Assembly (NCBI GenBank): GCA_947450605.1
Contig: CANFWB010000010.1
Coordinates: 1 to 49,810, forward strand
Direction of reading: 5' to 3'
Origin: Burkholderiaceae bacterium
GTDB lineage: Bacteria > Pseudomonadota > Gammaproteobacteria > Burkholderiales > Burkholderiaceae
DNA length: 49,810 nt
Shown here: positions 43,334-49,810 of the stretch, piece after piece
Numbering within the stretch: the stretch's first letter is position 1
Layout of the letters: the number at the start of each line of letters is the position of its first letter
The notes under the pieces: generated by a model
What the model saw: only the letters and a program-made list of their open reading frames with translations
Database searches by the model: none
What the model was told of the DNA's origin: nothing
Program-made: the position numbers and the translations under genes

Positions 43334-45073
43334 ATGACAATCAAAGAGACAAAACAAGCTGCTGAAGCTGGCTTGCGCAAAGGTTTAACTAGTTACGGCG
43401 ATAAAGGCTTTTCTTTATTTCTGCGCAAGGCGTTTATCAAGGGCGCCGGCTACACCAATAGCGCCCTAGATCGCCCGGTGATTGGCATTATCAATACCGG
43501 CAGCGCTTATAACCCTTGTCATGGCAATATGCCCCAATTAATTGAGGCTGTGAAACGTGGTGTGATGTTGGCTGGTGGATTGCCGATGGATTTTCCAACA
43601 ATTTCTATCCATGAAAGTTTTGCCGCCCCAACCAGTATGTATCTGCGCAACTTGATGTCGATGGACACTGAAGAAATGCTGCGCGCTCAGCCGATGGATG
43701 CGGTGGTGATGATTGGCGGCTGCGATAAAACTGTACCCGCGCAAATGATGGGTGCTGCTTCTGCCGGACTTCCTGCAATTCAATTGATTACTGGTTCAAT
43801 GCTGACGGGCTCCCATCGAAGTGAGCGTGTGGGTGCATGTACCGACTGCCGTCGCTATTGGGGGAAATTCCGCGCTGGTGAAATCGATGAAGTCGAGAAA
43901 GACGAAGTCAATGATCAGCTGGTTGCGAGTGTAGGAACCTGTTCGGTCATGGGCACAGCGAGCACAATGGCTTGCATTTCTGAGGCACTGGGGATGACGG
44001 TGCCAGGTGGTGCAACACCACCGGCAGTGACGGCGGACCGCATTCGAATTGCAGAGGAAACTGGTACTCGCGCTGTGCAAATGGCGAAAGATGGCTTAAC
44101 AATCGATAAAGTGTTAACTGCTGACGCCTTTGAAAATGCCATGCGTGTTTTGTTGGCGATTGGTGGATCAACCAATGGCATTGTTCATTTGGCCGCTATC
44201 GCTGGACGCATGGGCTTGGAAATTGATTTAAATGCCCTAGATAAGATGGGTGATGAAACTCCGGTTCTCGTAGACCTGAAGCCATCTGGCGACCATTACA
44301 TGGAGAATTTCCATGATGCTGGCGGTATGGCAACCTTATTGCGTGAGTTAAAGCCCTTGTTAAAGCTCGATGCGATGACAGTGACAGGACGTACCCTTGG
44401 CGAAGAGATAGATGCAGCTCCACCGAGCTTTAAACAAGATGTTGTACGTCAATTCAATAACCCCATTTACCCACGTGGCAGTATTGCCGTCTTGCATGGC
44501 AATTTAGCCCCTGGCGGCGCCATCATCAAGCAATCTGCAGCCAATGAAAAATTGATGGAGCATGAGGGTCGTGCTGTTGTTTTTGAAAACAGCGAGGATC
44601 TAGCAAATCGTATTGATAGCCCAGATTTGGATGTGACTGCAGATGATATTTTGGTGCTTAAGAATATCGGCCCCAAAGGCGCTCCCGGCATGCCTGAGGC
44701 GGGATATATTCCGATTCCGATGAAGCTCGCGCGTGCAGGCGTGAAGGATATTGTGCGCATTTCAGATGGACGCATGAGCGGTACTGCATTTGGAACGATT
44801 GTGTTGCATGTCACCCCAGAAGCTGCAGTAGGTGGGCCGCTGGCGCATGTACAAAATGGTGATCGCATACGCCTCAGTGTGAAGCGGCGCGAAATCAGTT
44901 TATTGATTTCAGATGAGGAGCTAGCAAAACGTGCTCAAGCAAACCCAGTCACTGAACCTACTGCGGAGCGTGGCTATCTCAAACTCTTCTTGGATACGGT
45001 TACACAGGCCGACAAGGGCGTAGATTTTGATTTCTTGAGGGCTGCAAAGATGGTTGGTAAAACGCCCAAATAA
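43334..45073 (+). CDS. IlvD/Edd-family dehydratase (L-arabinonate dehydratase-like)
   Basis: This 579-residue iron-sulfur dehydratase has cluster cysteines in SAYNPCHGNMP, IGGCDKTVPAQMMGA and VGTCSVMGTASTM. The substrate loop is GACTDCRRYWGKFRAGEID, a feature of the sugar-acid branch rather than of true IlvD. GGSTNGIVHLAA and the C-terminal GRMSGTAFGTIVLH are also conserved. It should convert a sugar acid to its 2-keto-3-deoxy product. It pairs with the Bug receptor gene upstream and is followed by a good terminator. Confidence 0.94.
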   Translation: MTIKETKQAAEAGLRKGLTSYGDKGFSLFLRKAFIKGAGYTNSALDRPVIGIINTGSAYNPCHGNMPQLIEAVKRGVMLAGGLPMDFPTISIHESFAAPTSMYLRNLMSMDTEEMLRAQPMDAVVMIGGCDKTVPAQMMGAASAGLPAIQLITGSMLTGSHRSERVGACTDCRRYWGKFRAGEIDEVEKDEVNDQLVASVGTCSVMGTASTMACISEALGMTVPGGATPPAVTADRIRIAEETGTRAVQMAKDGLTIDKVLTADAFENAMRVLLAIGGSTNGIVHLAAIAGRMGLEIDLNALDKMGDETPVLVDLKPSGDHYMENFHDAGGMATLLRELKPLLKLDAMTVTGRTLGEEIDAAPPSFKQDVVRQFNNPIYPRGSIAVLHGNLAPGGAIIKQSAANEKLMEHEGRAVVFENSEDLANRIDSPDLDVTADDILVLKNIGPKGAPGMPEAGYIPIPMKLARAGVKDIVRISDGRMSGTAFGTIVLHVTPEAAVGGPLAHVQNGDRIRLSVKRREISLLISDEELAKRAQANPVTEPTAERGYLKLFLDTVTQADKGVDFDFLRAAKMVGKTPK

Positions 45074-45165
45074 GCATCAATTGATAACCCCTTTTATCCT
45101 CTTATTGAGGGCTATCACCATGGTTTATTGATCTTTTTGGCAAAATAAACTCCTTTTAGTTTGAG

Positions 45166-45193
45166 ATGCCGCCATCAAAGGCGGCATTTTTTT
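45166..45193 (+). terminator. Rho-independent terminator after the IlvD/Edd gene
   Basis: A perfect 8-bp stem, ATGCCGCC (45166-45173) and GGCGGCAT (45180-45187), with loop ATCAAA is followed by T residues to 45193. It lies about 90 bases after the stop codon and separates this unit from the cyclase gene. Confidence 0.93.
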
Positions 45194-45229
45194 ATCTATC
45201 GAATTCGGTAAGCATCTTGATTTTGGCTA

Positions 45230-45273
45230 TTGACATAAGGAAATTTCACTGATAATTTAAACGGGTGTTTAAA
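45230..45273 (+). promoter_or_regulatory. Promoter of the cyclase gene with a TetR/PsrA-type operator
   Basis: A perfect -35 TTGACA lies at 45230-45235. The -10 is TAATTT (45253-45258, 17-base spacer) or GATAAT (45251-45256, 15-base spacer). The 18-base perfect palindrome TTTAAAC-GGGT-GTTTAAA (45256-45273) overlaps the -10 and start point. Its AAAC-N4-GTTT core is like that known for Pseudomonas PsrA. The TetR protein encoded at 47306 is the likely binder. Confidence 0.75.
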
Positions 45274-45293
45274 AAAATAACTATGTAAGGTGG

Positions 45294-46268
45294 ATGGAGA
45301 CAATGAAAAAAATTAACCGTGCCGACTTAACTGCGGCTTCTGAGAAATACAAAAATTGGGGCAAGTGGGGTCCGGATGATGAAATTGGTACGCTCAATTT
45401 CACGAGCCCAGAAGACATTGTTGCGGCGGCTCAGTTGGTTCGCAAGGGTAAAGTGATCTCCCTGGCTTTAAATTTCGATAGTAGTGGCCCCCAGGGCGCC
45501 AAAACAAAGTACCCCTCTATGGGGCGCATTAATCCGGTTCACACGATGCTTCGCACTGGAACTGACGCTTATGCGGGCGTATTGGATAAGCGCGGTATTC
45601 GGGCGGCAGATGACATGGTTGTAATGCCACTGCAATGCGGTACTCAGTGGGACGGATTGGGCCATGTGTTTTATGAAAACTATATGTATAACGGCTTTGA
45701 TTGTCGCGAGGTCTCATCAGCCGGAGCTGCAAAGTGCGGCATTGAAAAGACTAAGTCAAAAATGGTTGGCCGAGGTATTTTGTTGGATGTAGCCAGAGCC
45801 AAGGGCTTGGATTGCTTGCCAGAGGGCTATGGCATTACTTGCAAAGATTTAGATGACACCGCTAAGAAGCAGGGTATTGAAATTAAGCGTGGCGATTACA
45901 TCATCGTTCGTACGGGTCAGATGGAGGAGAAGCTGCGCTCTGGTAGTTGGGATGGCTATCCTGGTGGCGATGCCCCAGGATTTGCATTTGAGACCTTGGA
46001 GTGGATTCAGCGTACTGAATTAGCAGCTCTGGCTAGTGATACCTGGGGATGCGAGGTTCGCCCAAATGAATCTGAGGCGGGTATTAATCAACCATGGCAT
46101 TGGATCACTATTCCAATTATGGGTATGACTATGGGCGAAATTTTTTACGTAAAAGATATTGCTGATGACTGTGCTGCTGATGGTATCTATGAATTTATGT
46201 TTGTTGCTCCAGCTATTCCTATTACGGGGGCGGTTGGCTCCCCGACCAATCCATTAGCTATTAAATAA
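45294..46268 (+). CDS. Cyclase-family (kynurenine formamidase-like) hydrolase
   Basis: This 324-residue member of the cyclase family (PF04199 type) has PLQCGTQWDGLGHVFYEN in place of the usual H-x-G-T-H-x-D-x-P-x-H metal motif, a variant common in the longer branch of the family. RGILLDVARAKG and GDYIIVRTGQ are also typical. The family hydrolyses amides or lactones with Zn or Mn. The start may be 45294 or the ATG at 45303. It heads a module with a Bug receptor, the TetR gene and BKACE. Confidence 0.91.
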   Translation: METMKKINRADLTAASEKYKNWGKWGPDDEIGTLNFTSPEDIVAAAQLVRKGKVISLALNFDSSGPQGAKTKYPSMGRINPVHTMLRTGTDAYAGVLDKRGIRAADDMVVMPLQCGTQWDGLGHVFYENYMYNGFDCREVSSAGAAKCGIEKTKSKMVGRGILLDVARAKGLDCLPEGYGITCKDLDDTAKKQGIEIKRGDYIIVRTGQMEEKLRSGSWDGYPGGDAPGFAFETLEWIQRTELAALASDTWGCEVRPNESEAGINQPWHWITIPIMGMTMGEIFYVKDIADDCAADGIYEFMFVAPAIPITGAVGSPTNPLAIK

Positions 46269-46289
46269 TGGCTAATGAATAGAAATAGT

Positions 46290-46314
46290 AATTTAATTTG
46301 ATGCATATTAAATT
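46290..46314 (+). promoter_or_regulatory. AT-rich inverted repeat before the Bug receptor E gene
   Basis: AATTTAAT (46290-46297) and ATTAAATT (46307-46314) form a perfect 8-bp inverted repeat with a 9-base loop containing ATGCAT. It lies directly before GGAGGA, the ribosome site. It could modulate translation or bind a regulator; it is too weak to be a terminator. Confidence 0.35.
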
Positions 46315-46323
46315 GGAGGAAAC

Positions 46324-47319
46324 GTGAAATTTTCTAATCAAAATATTCGCCGTGTTCTTGGCAAAATATTTCATCTTGGTGTGGTGGGTAGTCTTAGCTT
46401 CTTAATGGGAACTGCTTATGCAGCTTACCCAGATAAGTCGATTAAATTGGTGGTAGGCTTTCCGCCGGGTGGTCCAACCGATATGTCTGCTCGCATTATC
46501 GCTCCCAAGCTTGCAGAAATACTGAAGCAATCAGTCTTTATTGAAAATAAAGCAGGGGCAGGAGGGAATGTTGCGGCACAGATGGTTTCTGGCGCAGCGC
46601 CCGACGGCTATACCTTTTTATTTAACTCTGCCGCCTTTGCCGTCAATCCCGCCTTATATGGTTCGGCAGCTGGATATAATCCGGAAAAAAACTTTACGAC
46701 CGTCGCTTTTGTCTCCACTCAAGCCAATGTAATTAGCGTGAATGAATCGGTACCCGTCAAAACACTGGCCGAGTTAAAAGAATATGCCAGCAAGAATAAG
46801 TTATCTTATTCGAGCCCGGGTTATGGCACAACGCCCCACTTGACCTGTGAAAATCTTTTTCACGCTCAATGGAAGGCAGACATCAATCACATCCCTTATA
46901 AAGGGGCCGGTCCTGCATCGATGGCGGTGGTTGGTGGTGAAACGCCAATTGCATGCACAGCAGTAGCGGGTGTCTATCAGTTCTCAAAGCAGGGTAAGGT
47001 GCGTATCTTGGCAATCTCTAGTGAAAAGCGCTCTCCTAATTTGCAGGAGGTTCCTACGCTCGTTGAGTTGGGTTATCCGCAGATCAAAGATTACACCTGG
47101 TCGGCAATGATGGCTCCGATTAAGACCCCCAGCGATATCGTGCAGAAAATGAACCGAGCTGTTAATTTTGTCTTGCAGATGCCTGAAGTAAGGGAGCAAA
47201 TGGATAAGGCTGGATTAGTTGTCATGAGTGGGACTGTTCAACAATCCAACGAATATATGACTGAAGAGGTGAGTCGCTGGGCAAAAATTGTGAAGGATGT
47301 TGGCGCTAAGGTTGAGTAG
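46324..47319 (+). CDS. Bug-family (TctC-like) periplasmic receptor E
   Basis: This 331-residue receptor has a GTG start (GGAGGA upstream) and a signal peptide of about 33 residues (ending AYAA). The ligand loops are LVVGFPPGGPTDMSARIIAP and VFIENKAGAGGNVAAQMVSG, and the pocket segment is INHIPYKGAGPASMAVVGGE. An NSAAFAVNPALYGS block groups it with receptor B. It lies 55 bases after the cyclase gene and probably imports that enzyme's substrate. Its 3' end overlaps the convergent tetR gene by 14 bases. Confidence 0.95.
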   Translation: MKFSNQNIRRVLGKIFHLGVVGSLSFLMGTAYAAYPDKSIKLVVGFPPGGPTDMSARIIAPKLAEILKQSVFIENKAGAGGNVAAQMVSGAAPDGYTFLFNSAAFAVNPALYGSAAGYNPEKNFTTVAFVSTQANVISVNESVPVKTLAELKEYASKNKLSYSSPGYGTTPHLTCENLFHAQWKADINHIPYKGAGPASMAVVGGETPIACTAVAGVYQFSKQGKVRILAISSEKRSPNLQEVPTLVELGYPQIKDYTWSAMMAPIKTPSDIVQKMNRAVNFVLQMPEVREQMDKAGLVVMSGTVQQSNEYMTEEVSRWAKIVKDVGAKVE

Positions 47320-47965
47320 GCGGCGCGAGGAAACCTTGTTCACAAAAATCCAAAATTTCCGGGATTGCTTGGGTGAGATTGCCACCCTTGCAACGTCCTT
47401 TTGAGATCACCTCAATGCGGCCGGTATTAGAGGCGACGTACAGATAAAGACCCATGACAAAGATTAAGCGCCACGAAATAGATTCTTCGCTCAGCTTGGG
47501 GAGGGTTATTTTTAATTCCTCCATAAAGCGTAGGCTGGTTTTGTCATACAACTTAGACCGCAATGCATTTTCAATACTTTTTGGTTCGTTGTGAAGTCGA
47601 GCTTGCAGCTTAACAAAGCTTTTACCGCCTTTATCTTCATTTGCCATCCGCAAAGGGGGGTAGATGAATGCGTAAATCAACTCGCGCAAGGGAATTCGCT
47701 TTTGCTTCGCTCTCACCTTGGCTTCATTCAAAAGGGTGTTGCGCTCTTCCAGAATGATGCTGGCGCGTCGCTCAAAGACGGCATTAAAAAGCCCTTTTTT
47801 ATTTTGAAAATGGTAACTAATCAATGCTTGATTTACTTTGGCGCGATTTGCAATATCACGTACGGTTGTCAGCGCATAACCATGTTCAGAAAACAGAACT
47901 TCGGCAATATCCAGCAGGCGAGCTGCGGTGGTGTTATTCGAATGAGAACGTACTTTTTTAATCAT
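47306..47965 (-). CDS. TetR-family repressor, PsrA-like
   Basis: This 219-residue regulator has an N-terminal HTH: RLLDIAEVLFSEHGYALTTV, then DIANRAKVNQALISYHFQNK. The long helical effector domain has a late WRLIFVMGLYLYVASNTGR segment resembling the PsrA-type C-terminal domain. It is likely a repressor relieved by an acyl-CoA or acid. ATG 47965 is preferred to a TTG at 47986. It sits between the cyclase-Bug pair and BKACE-cupin pair, divergent from the latter by 45 bases, so it may control both. Confidence 0.92.
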   Translation of the reverse strand: MIKKVRSHSNNTTAARLLDIAEVLFSEHGYALTTVRDIANRAKVNQALISYHFQNKKGLFNAVFERRASIILEERNTLLNEAKVRAKQKRIPLRELIYAFIYPPLRMANEDKGGKSFVKLQARLHNEPKSIENALRSKLYDKTSLRFMEELKITLPKLSEESISWRLIFVMGLYLYVASNTGRIEVISKGRCKGGNLTQAIPEILDFCEQGFLAPPTQP

Positions 47966-47984
47966 TATTTTTTTAACTAATTTC

Positions 47985-47994
47985 AAACTACTTT
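47985..47994. promoter_or_regulatory. Possible degenerate PsrA-type site between tetR and the BKACE gene
   Basis: AAAC-TA-CTTT matches AAAC-N2-GTTT with one mismatch and lies in the 45-base divergent gap. It is a much weaker match than the site at 45256. It is reported only because the same regulator gene adjoins it. Confidence 0.25.
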
Positions 47995-48010
47995 AACAAA
48001 AGGAAACGCG

Positions 48011-48895
48011 ATGAGCAAAACAATTTTGACCTGTGCTGTTACGGGCAACCTGACAAAGCCAGAGATGACACCTTATCTCCCTATTACTCCAAAGCAAATT
48101 GCAGACGCTTGCTTAGGCGCTGCCGAGGCTGGAGCGGCGGTAGTGCATATTCATGTGCGCCACCCAGATACTGGCAAGCCATCAATGGAAGTGGATCATT
48201 ATGCCGAAGTGATTCAGCTCATTCAGGCTCAAAATAAAGAGTTGATTATCAACCTAACCACTGGCCCTGGTGGTAGGTATGTTCCAACCGAGGGTGACCC
48301 TAAGTTGTTTGCACCTGGTACAACCCTCTGTGATCCCCTGAAGCGCGTTGAGCATGTTGCAAAACTCAGGCCTGATATTTGCTCCTTGGATCTCAATACG
48401 ATGAATTCTGGACCTGACGTAGTGATGAATACGCCAAGTAATGTACGCAAGATGGCTAAAGTGATTCGTGATGCAGGCGTGATGCCTGAGCTGGAAATTT
48501 TTGATACTGGCGATTTAAATTTAGCGAAAGATTTAATCAAAGACGGAACTCTTGAGGGGCCGGGCTTATACACCTTTGTAATGGGCGTGAAGTATGGCTT
48601 AAATACTGATCCTGCTACTTTGCTGTATATGCGAGACCAACTCCCCGCAGGCGCTCAGTGGGCAGCTTTTGGTATTAGTCGTGCTGAGTTTCCGATTGTT
48701 GCTCAAGCTTGGCTGTATGGCGGTCACGTACGGGTTGGCATGGAGGACAATATTTACCTTGAGAAAGGTGTTTTGTGCGAAAGTAATGCGCAGTTAGTTC
48801 AACGGGCGCATCGTATCTTGAAGGATATGGGCGGCGAATTAGCAAGTTCTAACGAGGCACGTCAAATGCTCGGACTAAAGAAAAGCAATTCTTAG
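48011..48895 (+). CDS. BKACE-family (DUF849) beta-keto acid cleavage enzyme
   Basis: This 294-residue TIM-barrel enzyme has the zinc-ligand pair in AAVVHIHVRHPDTGKPSM and the later GGHVRVGMEDNIYLEKG. The SLDLNTMNSG and ELEIFDTGDL segments of BKACE proteins are also visible. The family condenses a beta-keto acid with acetyl-CoA to give acetoacetate and a new CoA ester. Which keto acid is used depends on pocket residues that I cannot interpret. AAAGGA lies upstream. The cupin gene follows after 3 bases. Confidence 0.94.
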   Translation: MSKTILTCAVTGNLTKPEMTPYLPITPKQIADACLGAAEAGAAVVHIHVRHPDTGKPSMEVDHYAEVIQLIQAQNKELIINLTTGPGGRYVPTEGDPKLFAPGTTLCDPLKRVEHVAKLRPDICSLDLNTMNSGPDVVMNTPSNVRKMAKVIRDAGVMPELEIFDTGDLNLAKDLIKDGTLEGPGLYTFVMGVKYGLNTDPATLLYMRDQLPAGAQWAAFGISRAEFPIVAQAWLYGGHVRVGMEDNIYLEKGVLCESNAQLVQRAHRILKDMGGELASSNEARQMLGLKKSNS

Positions 48896-48898
48896 GGA

Positions 48899-49477
48899 AT
48901 GAGTATGGATAAGTCAAAAGGCTATGTTCGCCGAATCGTCACGGGTCACGATGCAGATGGAAATGCGATCGTTACCCATGATGGACCCGCCCCTTCAGTG
49001 CACACTAACCCAAAGCGGGTTGGTTTTTATTTGACGGATCTGTGGCACACCGATGCTATGCCGGTCCCGATCGATAACGAGCCAGACACCACCTCACGCC
49101 CTTTGAAGTTGGAGCCCTCAAAAAATGGCACAGTTGTGCGAATTATTGAGTTTGGTCCTGAGGGTGATTGGCTGCAGAAATTAGCCGGGGATGATGCTAA
49201 GGTTGCCTTTGGCGCTATGGGTACAAATAAGGCCTCAACCTATCAGGCTGGGGCACATCCATTGATGCATCGCACTGAAACGGTAGACTATGCGCTTGTT
49301 CTGGAGGGTGAGATTTATTTGGTGTTGGATAAGGAAGAGCGCCTCATGCAGCAGGGTGATTTCCTGGTGGAGAGGGGAACCAATCATGCTTGGAGCAATC
49401 GTTCCGGAAAGCCTTGCAAAATGCTTTTCGTATTGATTGATGGCAAGTTTGATTCTGAAATTGGAAAGCATTTCTAG
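48899..49477 (+). CDS. Cupin-domain protein
   Basis: This 192-residue protein has a single C-terminal cupin barrel (about residues 115-185), with LMHRTETVDYALVLEGEIYL as motif 1 (H-x3-E-x-D-Y in place of H-x-H) and GDFLVERGTNHAWSNRSG as motif 2 (His). The N-terminal 100 residues are partly conserved in proteins annotated as cupins near dehydrogenase or BKACE genes. Its enzyme or sensor role is not known. Starts at 48899 or the ATG at 48905 are both possible. Translation is probably coupled to the BKACE gene. Confidence 0.9.
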   Translation: MSMDKSKGYVRRIVTGHDADGNAIVTHDGPAPSVHTNPKRVGFYLTDLWHTDAMPVPIDNEPDTTSRPLKLEPSKNGTVVRIIEFGPEGDWLQKLAGDDAKVAFGAMGTNKASTYQAGAHPLMHRTETVDYALVLEGEIYLVLDKEERLMQQGDFLVERGTNHAWSNRSGKPCKMLFVLIDGKFDSEIGKHF

Positions 49478-49486
49478 GGAAGGAAA

Positions 49487-49516
49487 ATAGAAAAGAGCTC
49501 AAGAGCTCTTTTCTAT
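49487..49516. terminator. Bidirectional terminator between the cupin gene and ssrA
   Basis: A 14-bp inverted repeat, ATAGAAAAGAGCTC (49487-49500) and GAGCTCTTTTCTAT (49503-49516), closes around two bases (in practice a 4-base loop). The T-rich arm on each strand lets it end both the cupin transcript and the convergent tmRNA. Confidence 0.88.
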
Positions 49517-49526
49517 TAATACAAAA

Positions 49527-49810
49527 TGGTGGAGTCGGCGGGAATCGAACCCGCGTCCGCAAATCCTCTACAACAAGTTCTACATACTTAGTCATGTCAT
49601 TTAATTTAGCTAGCTAGTCACAGACTGACATGTTCCACGCTGGCGATTCACTAAGTTTTCGAATCATTCCCCGTGACATGAAATGATCTTATCTCTTGTA
49701 AATGACCCTGACCTAGCTTTCGCTAGCTGACCCAAGAGAGAATCAGTTCAGGGGCAACCGCAATTAAGCGGCTAGTGCGAAACGTTCGTCGTTTGCAGTT
49801 ATTACATTCC
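49527..49810 (-). ncRNA. ssrA: tmRNA (ssrA), 3' part; 5' end outside the window
   Basis: The minus strand ends in a tRNA-like acceptor and T-arm: GGACGCGGGTTCGATTCCCG, then CCGACTCCACCA with the CCA encoded (49527-49529). The tag frame (49764-49796) reads ANDERFALAA and stop, a betaproteobacterial-type tag. Several pseudoknot stems lie between, e.g. the pair GCTAGCTTTCGCTAGC-like near 49716. tmRNA frees stalled ribosomes and tags the broken peptide for ClpXP. The resume-codon upstream part and the 5' half of the tRNA-like domain are cut off by the window edge. Confidence 0.97.

Noticed and set aside
49344-49595. Minus-strand reading frame of 83 codons
   Set aside because: It covers the 3' tRNA-like end of tmRNA, the terminator and part of the cupin gene. 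Its peptide is the usual false translation of the ssrA T-arm.
1-49810. CRISPR arrays, insertion sequences, phage genes, toxin-antitoxin pairs
   Set aside because: No regularly spaced repeats, transposase, integrase or typical toxin/antitoxin pair was seen by reading; all long stretches are explained by metabolic and respiratory genes.

Overview
The window looks like a chromosomal segment of a betaproteobacterium of the Burkholderiaceae, most likely Polynucleobacter or a close relative. The evidence is moderate-to-low GC by eye, short intergenic gaps, a cbb3 oxidase locus next to an Fnr gene, many 'Bug' (TctC-type) solute receptors, and a tmRNA with an ANDERFALAA-type tag. The genus is an inference; no marker gene was searched. 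No insertion sequence, phage gene, CRISPR array or tRNA was seen.

Region 1 (1-9854), respiration. The 3' end of ccoI and ccoS lead into ccoNOQP-ccoG, a short ccoH and a small membrane protein. A consensus FNR site precedes a -10 element with class II spacing upstream of ccoN. A cluster-type Fnr is encoded just downstream on the other strand. Then come a DsbD_2/SafE-type membrane protein, a SulP anion transporter, a DUF2177 protein and a universal stress protein.

Region 2 (9942-23475), mixed. It holds an M23 peptidase and a probable acid-catabolic block: an enolase-superfamily enzyme, a TRAP-TAXI permease and receptor, a DHDPS-family lyase, a 2-hydroxyacid dehydrogenase and a 3-hydroxyacyl-CoA-type dehydrogenase. 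An MFS carrier, a b561-type cytochrome b abutting a cytochrome c', an M50 protease, two very small proteins, a DODA-type dioxygenase and a CrcB fluoride channel follow.

Region 3 (23536-36058), organic-acid uptake and catabolism. A complete TctCBA transporter is followed by a split chromate-transporter pair. A long minus-strand series then carries a 2-hydroxyacid dehydrogenase, an MmgE/PrpD protein, three Bug receptors, an alpha/beta hydrolase and a ModA-like binding protein without a signal peptide. A divergent LysR regulator lies at its upstream end.

Region 4 (36066-41752) holds TrhO, a CMD-family protein with a methyltransferase, and an iron/heme uptake unit (TonB-like protein, HemP, TonB-dependent receptor) behind a promoter with a Fur-box-like palindrome.

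Region 5 (41777-49810) holds a VOC protein, a Bug + IlvD/Edd dehydratase pair, and a module of cyclase-family hydrolase, Bug receptor, TetR/PsrA-like repressor, BKACE (DUF849) enzyme and cupin. The cyclase promoter carries an AAAC-N4-GTTT palindrome that the TetR protein may bind. The window ends inside ssrA on the minus strand.

The overall theme is microaerobic respiration plus scavenging of many dissolved organic acids: six TTT-type receptors but only one TTT permease set, and one TRAP-TAXI system. No gap over 300 bases lacks a gene.
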